Position numbers and translations under genes: made by a program | In this document: in pieces, positions 6,622 to 10,132 of the stretch | Position numbering within the stretch: position 1 is the stretch's first letter | Layout of the letters: each line of letters begins with the position of its first letter | Origin: Hyphomicrobiales bacterium | GTDB taxonomy: Bacteria > Pseudomonadota > Alphaproteobacteria > Rhizobiales > Beijerinckiaceae | Direction: 5' to 3' | DNA length: 10,132 bases | Assembly (NCBI GenBank): GCA_028290125.1 | Contig: JAQGKM010000186.1 | Span: 1-10,132 of the forward strand | The notes under the pieces: generated by a model | What the model saw: only the letters and a program-made list of their open reading frames with translations | The model's database searches: none | Told to the model about the DNA's origin: nothing

Positions 6622-6627
6622 TCGCCC

Positions 6628-7704
6628 GTGCTGATCCGCGAATATGCGTCGCATCCGAACGTCATGCGAAAAGAAGATCCGACCTGGAAATTCGCGCTCG
6701 GCGCGAGCCCGGTGACGGAAGGTTCGATCCTGCGCATCGTCGACGAGGCCGGCAACGAAGGCTTCGGCTACGCGTCGGCGACGCCCCATATGGGCGCGAT
6801 TCCCGCCACGCTCGAAGCCGAGCTCGCCTATTTCAAGCCGCATGTGCTCGGGCGCGACGGCGACCACATTGAAGCCATCGGGGCTGCACTCGACCGTGCG
6901 ATGCGCGGCGCGCCGCAGGCAAAAGCCGCCATCGATTGCGCGCTGCATGAACTGCTCGCCAAGCGTCTCGGCGTGCCGCTCTGCCAATTGTTTGGCGGCA
7001 AGATGCGCGACAGCCTGCCGATCCTGCGCATTCTCGCCATCAAGACGCCCGACGAGATGGCGAGCCAAGCGCGCAAGCTCGTCGACCAGGGCTATCGTTA
7101 TTTGAAGATCAAGGTGCATGGCGAAGTCGATCTCGACGTCGCGCGCGTGCGCGCCATCCGCAAGATGGTCGGCGACGACGTGCACCTGACGATCGACGCC
7201 AACCAGTCCTACACGACGAAGAATGCAATCATCGCGATCAGCCGCATGGCGGACTACAACATCGATCTCGTCGAACAGCCCGTTCCGGCCGACGACTTCG
7301 AGGGACTGGCGCTCGTCACCCGCACCGTGCCGGTGAAGGTCGAGGCCGACGAGGCCGCGGGCTCGCTCAGCGAAATCTACCAGCTCGTGACGAAGCGCGC
7401 GGTCGACGCCGTTTCGCTGAAGATTCCGAAGCTCGGCGGCCTGCGCAACACGATTGCGGCCGCGCGGCTCTGCGAACAGGCCGGCGTCGCCTATCGCATG
7501 GGCGCGGCGGTCGGCTCGCGGCTTCTCTCCGCGCATGCGCTGCATCTCGCCTGCGCGCTGCCGGGCGTAAATTACGCCTGTGAGCTCGGCGAATTCGCGC
7601 GCCTGCTCGACGATCCGTTCAGTGGCATCGAAATCGAAAACGGCGAATTGCGCCTGACCCAAGGCGCCGGATCGGGCGTCACCTGGAACGGGAGGCCGGC
7701 ATGA
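6628..7704 (+). CDS. Enolase-superfamily enzyme, muconate lactonizing (MLE) subgroup
   Basis: The protein has 358 residues. Superfamily marks are complete: Lys160-x-Lys162 on strand 2 (YLKIKVHG), metal ligands Asp190 (IDANQSY), Glu216 (VEQPVP) and Asp241 (EADEAAGS), and Lys265 on strand 6 (SLKIPKLGGL). This KxK plus Lys arrangement is that of the MLE subgroup, which contains muconate cycloisomerase, o-succinylbenzoate synthase and dipeptide epimerases; all abstract a proton next to a carboxylate held by Mg2+. The end of strand 8 reads MGAAVGSR (291-298) and lacks the Asp-x-Asp/Glu of dipeptide epimerases and the usual ESS of muconate enzymes, so the substrate is open. The C terminus (CELGEFARLL, then IEIENGELRL) fits the capping domain. 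No export signal. The stop overlaps the next start as ATGA, so the two are translationally coupled. Confidence 0.88.
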   Translation: MLIREYASHPNVMRKEDPTWKFALGASPVTEGSILRIVDEAGNEGFGYASATPHMGAIPATLEAELAYFKPHVLGRDGDHIEAIGAALDRAMRGAPQAKAAIDCALHELLAKRLGVPLCQLFGGKMRDSLPILRILAIKTPDEMASQARKLVDQGYRYLKIKVHGEVDLDVARVRAIRKMVGDDVHLTIDANQSYTTKNAIIAISRMADYNIDLVEQPVPADDFEGLALVTRTVPVKVEADEAAGSLSEIYQLVTKRAVDAVSLKIPKLGGLRNTIAAARLCEQAGVAYRMGAAVGSRLLSAHALHLACALPGVNYACELGEFARLLDDPFSGIEIENGELRLTQGAGSGVTWNGRPA

Positions 7705-8780
7705 GCGCGCGCCTGATGAAGACGTCCGCGCTCGTTGTCGCGGTCGCCCTGCTGGGCGTCGCGCCGCGCGCCATTGCGCAGGAAATCCTGACCAGCAAGG
7801 CGCCGGACCGCGCGCAGCAACTGCTCGACGGCGCGAAGAAGGAAGGTCTGGTCGTCCTTTACTCCGCCGCCATCGTCAACCAGGCGCTGCGGCCGATGGC
7901 CGAAGCCTTCATGAAGAAATATCCCTTCGTGAAGGTCACCTATTGGCGCGCCGATACCGAGGAAATCATCTCGAAACTCTCGGCCGAAGTGCGCGCGAAG
8001 AATGTCGTCGCCGATCTCGTCGAGGGCACGGGCGTCGGCGAGCTGGCGGTCGAGTCGGGCCTGACAGTCCCGTTCACCACGCCGGCGACCGACGATCTTC
8101 CCGAAATGTATCGCGATCCGCGCGGCAATTGGGCCAGCACGCGCATCAGCTATTTCGGCCTCGCCTACAACACGAAGCTCGTGCCGGCCGACCAGGTGCC
8201 GAAGACCTACGAGGACCTGCTCGACCCGAAGTGGAAGGGCAAGCTGTCGTGGCGCATCAATACGTCGAGCGGCACGCCGTTGTTCATCACGACGATCCGC
8301 CTGAAGCTCGGCGAAGAGAAGGCGAAGGAATATTTCGACAAGCTCGCCGAGCAGAAGATCATCAACTTCGGCTCGGGCAGTGCGCGCACGCTGGTGGACC
8401 GCGTGATCGCCGGCGAAATGCCGATCGCGCTGAACATCTTTGCGCACCATCCGCTGATCAGCAAAGCCAAGGGCGCGCCGGTCAACACGCAATTGCTCGC
8501 GCCCGTGCCTTCGACCGCTGGCACCATGGTGGTGCCCAAGGGCGTACGGCATCCTTACGCCGCCATGCTGCTCGCCGACTTCATCCTGTCGAAGGAAGGC
8601 CAGAGCATTTTCGCGAAGGCGGAATATTTCCCCGTGCGCCCGGACGTGACGCCGCTCGACACGCTGGCGCCGGTGGTGCCCAAAATTGCCGGCGTGGAAG
8701 AGCTTTTCGTCGGTTCCGAAAAGCTCAATCGCTATTACGAAAGTTCGCAGAAGATCTTCGAGGACAAGTTCCGGCAATAA
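7701..8780 (+). CDS. ABC transporter periplasmic binding protein 2 (paralogue of protein 1)
   Basis: This 359-residue protein has a signal peptide with cleavage expected after Ala26 (RAIA-QE). From residue 44 to 315 it aligns with binding protein 1 (45-316) with no gaps, 176 of 272 identical by hand count. Shared blocks are MKKYPFVKV, KLSAEVRA, VEGTGVGE, VPKTYEDLLDP, LVDRVIAGEM, ALNIFAHHPLIS and AAMLLADFILS. His249-His250 stand at the site of the iron-binding tyrosines of FbpA. Difference is concentrated at residues 180-229, likely part of the ligand-facing region, so the two may prefer different ligands for one permease. ATG 7701 overlaps the preceding stop (ATGA), with GGGAGG 5 bases ahead. 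The permease gene begins 15 bases after its TAA. A periplasmic role is inferred from the signal peptide and context. Confidence 0.9.
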   Translation: MSARLMKTSALVVAVALLGVAPRAIAQEILTSKAPDRAQQLLDGAKKEGLVVLYSAAIVNQALRPMAEAFMKKYPFVKVTYWRADTEEIISKLSAEVRAKNVVADLVEGTGVGELAVESGLTVPFTTPATDDLPEMYRDPRGNWASTRISYFGLAYNTKLVPADQVPKTYEDLLDPKWKGKLSWRINTSSGTPLFITTIRLKLGEEKAKEYFDKLAEQKIINFGSGSARTLVDRVIAGEMPIALNIFAHHPLISKAKGAPVNTQLLAPVPSTAGTMVVPKGVRHPYAAMLLADFILSKEGQSIFAKAEYFPVRPDVTPLDTLAPVVPKIAGVEELFVGSEKLNRYYESSQKIFEDKFRQ

Positions 8781-8795
8781 GGACAACAACAGCCC

Positions 8796-10132
8796 GTGAC
8801 GACCCAGATCGAAGACCCACGCCGACCCTCGCTGCCGTGGCTCGCATTGCGCTGGCCAGACAGTCTGCGCCTCTCGCCGCTTGTCATGGTGCTGATCGTG
8901 ATCCTGCTGATCGCGGTGGTGCCGCCGGCGTTGTTTCTCATCAACGCCAGCCTGCACGAGACGCTGCCTGACGGCGCCAACGGCGCCTTCACGTGGCGCT
9001 TCTACCAGCAGCTCGTGTCTGGCCGCTTCTTCCTGCCGAGTCTCGTCAACACCATGCTGTACGCCTGCGGTTCGGCGGTCATCGCGATCTGCATCGGCAC
9101 CGTGCAGGCGCTGATCGTCGAGCGCACCAACACGCCGGGCCGCAAGCTCGCCTTCCTGGCGGCGATCATCTCGCTCGGCGTGCCCCACATCCTCTACACG
9201 GTCGCGTGGCTCTTGCTGCTCGGCCGCTCGGGGCCGGTGAACGATCTGATCACCAGCCTGACCGGCGCGACGCAGGCGCTCGACGTCTTTTCGCTCTGGG
9301 GCATGATGCTGATCGAGGGCGTGGGCTTCGTGCCGCTCACCTTCCTGCTGATGTCGGCCGTGCTGCGCTCGACCGACGCCTCGTTCGAGGAAGCCGCGAT
9401 GATGTCTGGCGCGAGCCCGCTGCGCGCCTTCGCCAGCGTCACCTTGCGAATGGCGCTGCCGGCGCTGGCCGGGCTGACGCTGCTGATCTTCGTGAAGGCG
9501 TTCGAGTCTTTCGAAGTCCCGGCGCTGGTCGGGTTGGCGGGCAACGTCAACGTCATCACGACGATGATCTATCAAAGCTCGCGCCACGCAGGTTCGCCGA
9601 ATTACGGCGAGGCCGGCGCCTATTCGGTTTGCCTGATCGTCATCCTGCTCGGCCTCATGCTCTGGCAGAATCGGCTGTCGCGTCATGCCAAGCGGTATCA
9701 GACGATCACCGGCAAGGGCTTCCGCCCGCGCGTCATCGATCTCGGCGGCTGGCGCTACGGCGCATCCGCGCTGCTGGTCGGGCTGTTCCTGATGGTGACG
9801 GTGATCCCCGTTGCGATGCTCGCGTTCACGTCGTTCCAGCCGTTCTACGGCGGCGTCTCGCTCGAATCCTTCACGCGGCTGTCGCTTGAAAACTATCAGT
9901 CGCTGCTCGGCCCCGGCTCGTTCCGCGATTCAATTCTCAACACGCTGACGCTCGGCGCGACAACAGCGACTCTCGTCGTTCCATTCACGGCGCTCTGCGC
10001 GTGGCTCGTCGTGCGTCGCGCGCCGGGCGCGTGGATCATCGACCAGATCGCCTCGGTGCCGCTGGTTTTTCCGGCGATCATTCTCAGCGTGGCGTTTCTC
10101 GACGTGTTCGTGAATTCGTCGCTGCCGCTCTA
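8796..10132 (+). CDS. ABC transporter permease, FbpB-type double-domain (3' end outside window)
   Basis: The frame is open from GTG 8796 to the right edge, 445 codons without a stop. Families of this kind (two fused BPD_transp_1 domains, FbpB-like) run to about 520-570 residues, so the end of the second half is missing. Membrane segments are evident at about 28-50, 83-105, 118-143, 167-190, 221-240, 275-290, 322-346, 380-405 and 418-438. The first permease domain has the EAA loop that docks the ATPase: EEAAMMSGASPLRAF with Glu199, Gly205 and LP at 221-222; the second EAA loop lies beyond the edge. The start must follow the in-frame TAA of the binding protein at 8778-8780, and GTG 8796 is the first candidate; AAGGA sits rather far ahead (12 bases). 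It forms the inner-membrane channel for binding protein 1 and/or 2. Confidence 0.93.
   Translation, partial: MTTQIEDPRRPSLPWLALRWPDSLRLSPLVMVLIVILLIAVVPPALFLINASLHETLPDGANGAFTWRFYQQLVSGRFFLPSLVNTMLYACGSAVIAICIGTVQALIVERTNTPGRKLAFLAAIISLGVPHILYTVAWLLLLGRSGPVNDLITSLTGATQALDVFSLWGMMLIEGVGFVPLTFLLMSAVLRSTDASFEEAAMMSGASPLRAFASVTLRMALPALAGLTLLIFVKAFESFEVPALVGLAGNVNVITTMIYQSSRHAGSPNYGEAGAYSVCLIVILLGLMLWQNRLSRHAKRYQTITGKGFRPRVIDLGGWRYGASALLVGLFLMVTVIPVAMLAFTSFQPFYGGVSLESFTRLSLENYQSLLGPGSFRDSILNTLTLGATTATLVVPFTALCAWLVVRRAPGAWIIDQIASVPLVFPAIILSVAFLDVFVNSSLPL

Noticed and set aside
6520..6627. TTG start for the MLE-subgroup enzyme
   Set aside because: The added residues are unlike the family, there is no ribosome site, and GTG 6628 has AAGGGAGG at ideal spacing.
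7572..9686. A 704-codon open frame on the minus strand
   Set aside because: It mirrors binding protein 2 and the permease. Its predicted product is rich in Arg, His, Asp and Gln with no recognisable domain, as expected from the complement of GC-rich codons, whereas the plus-strand frames carry clear families.
8993..9889. A 298-codon plus-strand frame inside the permease region
   Set aside because: It is the +1 shadow of the permease. The 8796 frame has transmembrane segments and an EAA motif; this one is Arg-rich and soluble-looking without a family.

Overview
The window comes from a GC-rich bacterium with strong G/C bias at third codon positions, clear Shine-Dalgarno sites and GTG starts. 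The protein types suggest an alphaproteobacterium, probably Hyphomicrobiales: tricarboxylate-type (TctC/Bug) binding proteins, paired bicupins, and Fe(III)-family ABC binding proteins beside catabolic enzymes. This is inferred from gene content and style; there is no rRNA or other marker. The window has no tRNA, CRISPR, transposase or phage gene.

Layout, left to right. (1) 1-500: the C-terminal part of an MFS transporter, cut by the left edge. (2) 626-997: a small pyruvoyl-type aspartate 1-decarboxylase (PanD). It runs tail to tail into the next cluster with only 4 bases between the two stop codons. (3) 1002-5291, minus strand: a tight four-gene operon, read in the order bicupin A (4179-5291), bicupin B (2916-4151), TctC-type periplasmic binding protein (1847-2887), divergent crotonase-fold enzyme (1002-1838). 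(4) 5292-5418: a 127-base divergent control region, with candidate promoters for both directions that share one AT-rich -10 block. (5) 5419 to the right edge, plus strand: ABC binding protein 1, a muconate-lactonizing-subgroup enolase-superfamily enzyme, ABC binding protein 2 (a paralogue of the first, about 65% identical by hand count), and a fused FbpB-type double permease that runs off the right edge. No ATPase is present in the window, so it may lie further right.

How the genes may work together (inference). Each arm of the divergent locus joins solute capture to enzymes: two bicupins and a crotonase on one side, a muconate-lactonizing-type cycloisomerase/epimerase on the other. This fits a dedicated uptake and breakdown route for an organic acid, perhaps aromatic or cyclic: oxidative opening by a cupin, cycloisomerisation, then hydration or hydrolysis. 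The substrate cannot be read from the sequence. Several key residues differ from the textbook families: the ABC binding proteins carry His-His where iron-binding members have Tyr-Tyr, the crotonase lacks the usual oxyanion and Glu motifs, and the cupin metal motifs are modified. The locus is therefore a good candidate for an uncharacterised catabolic system.
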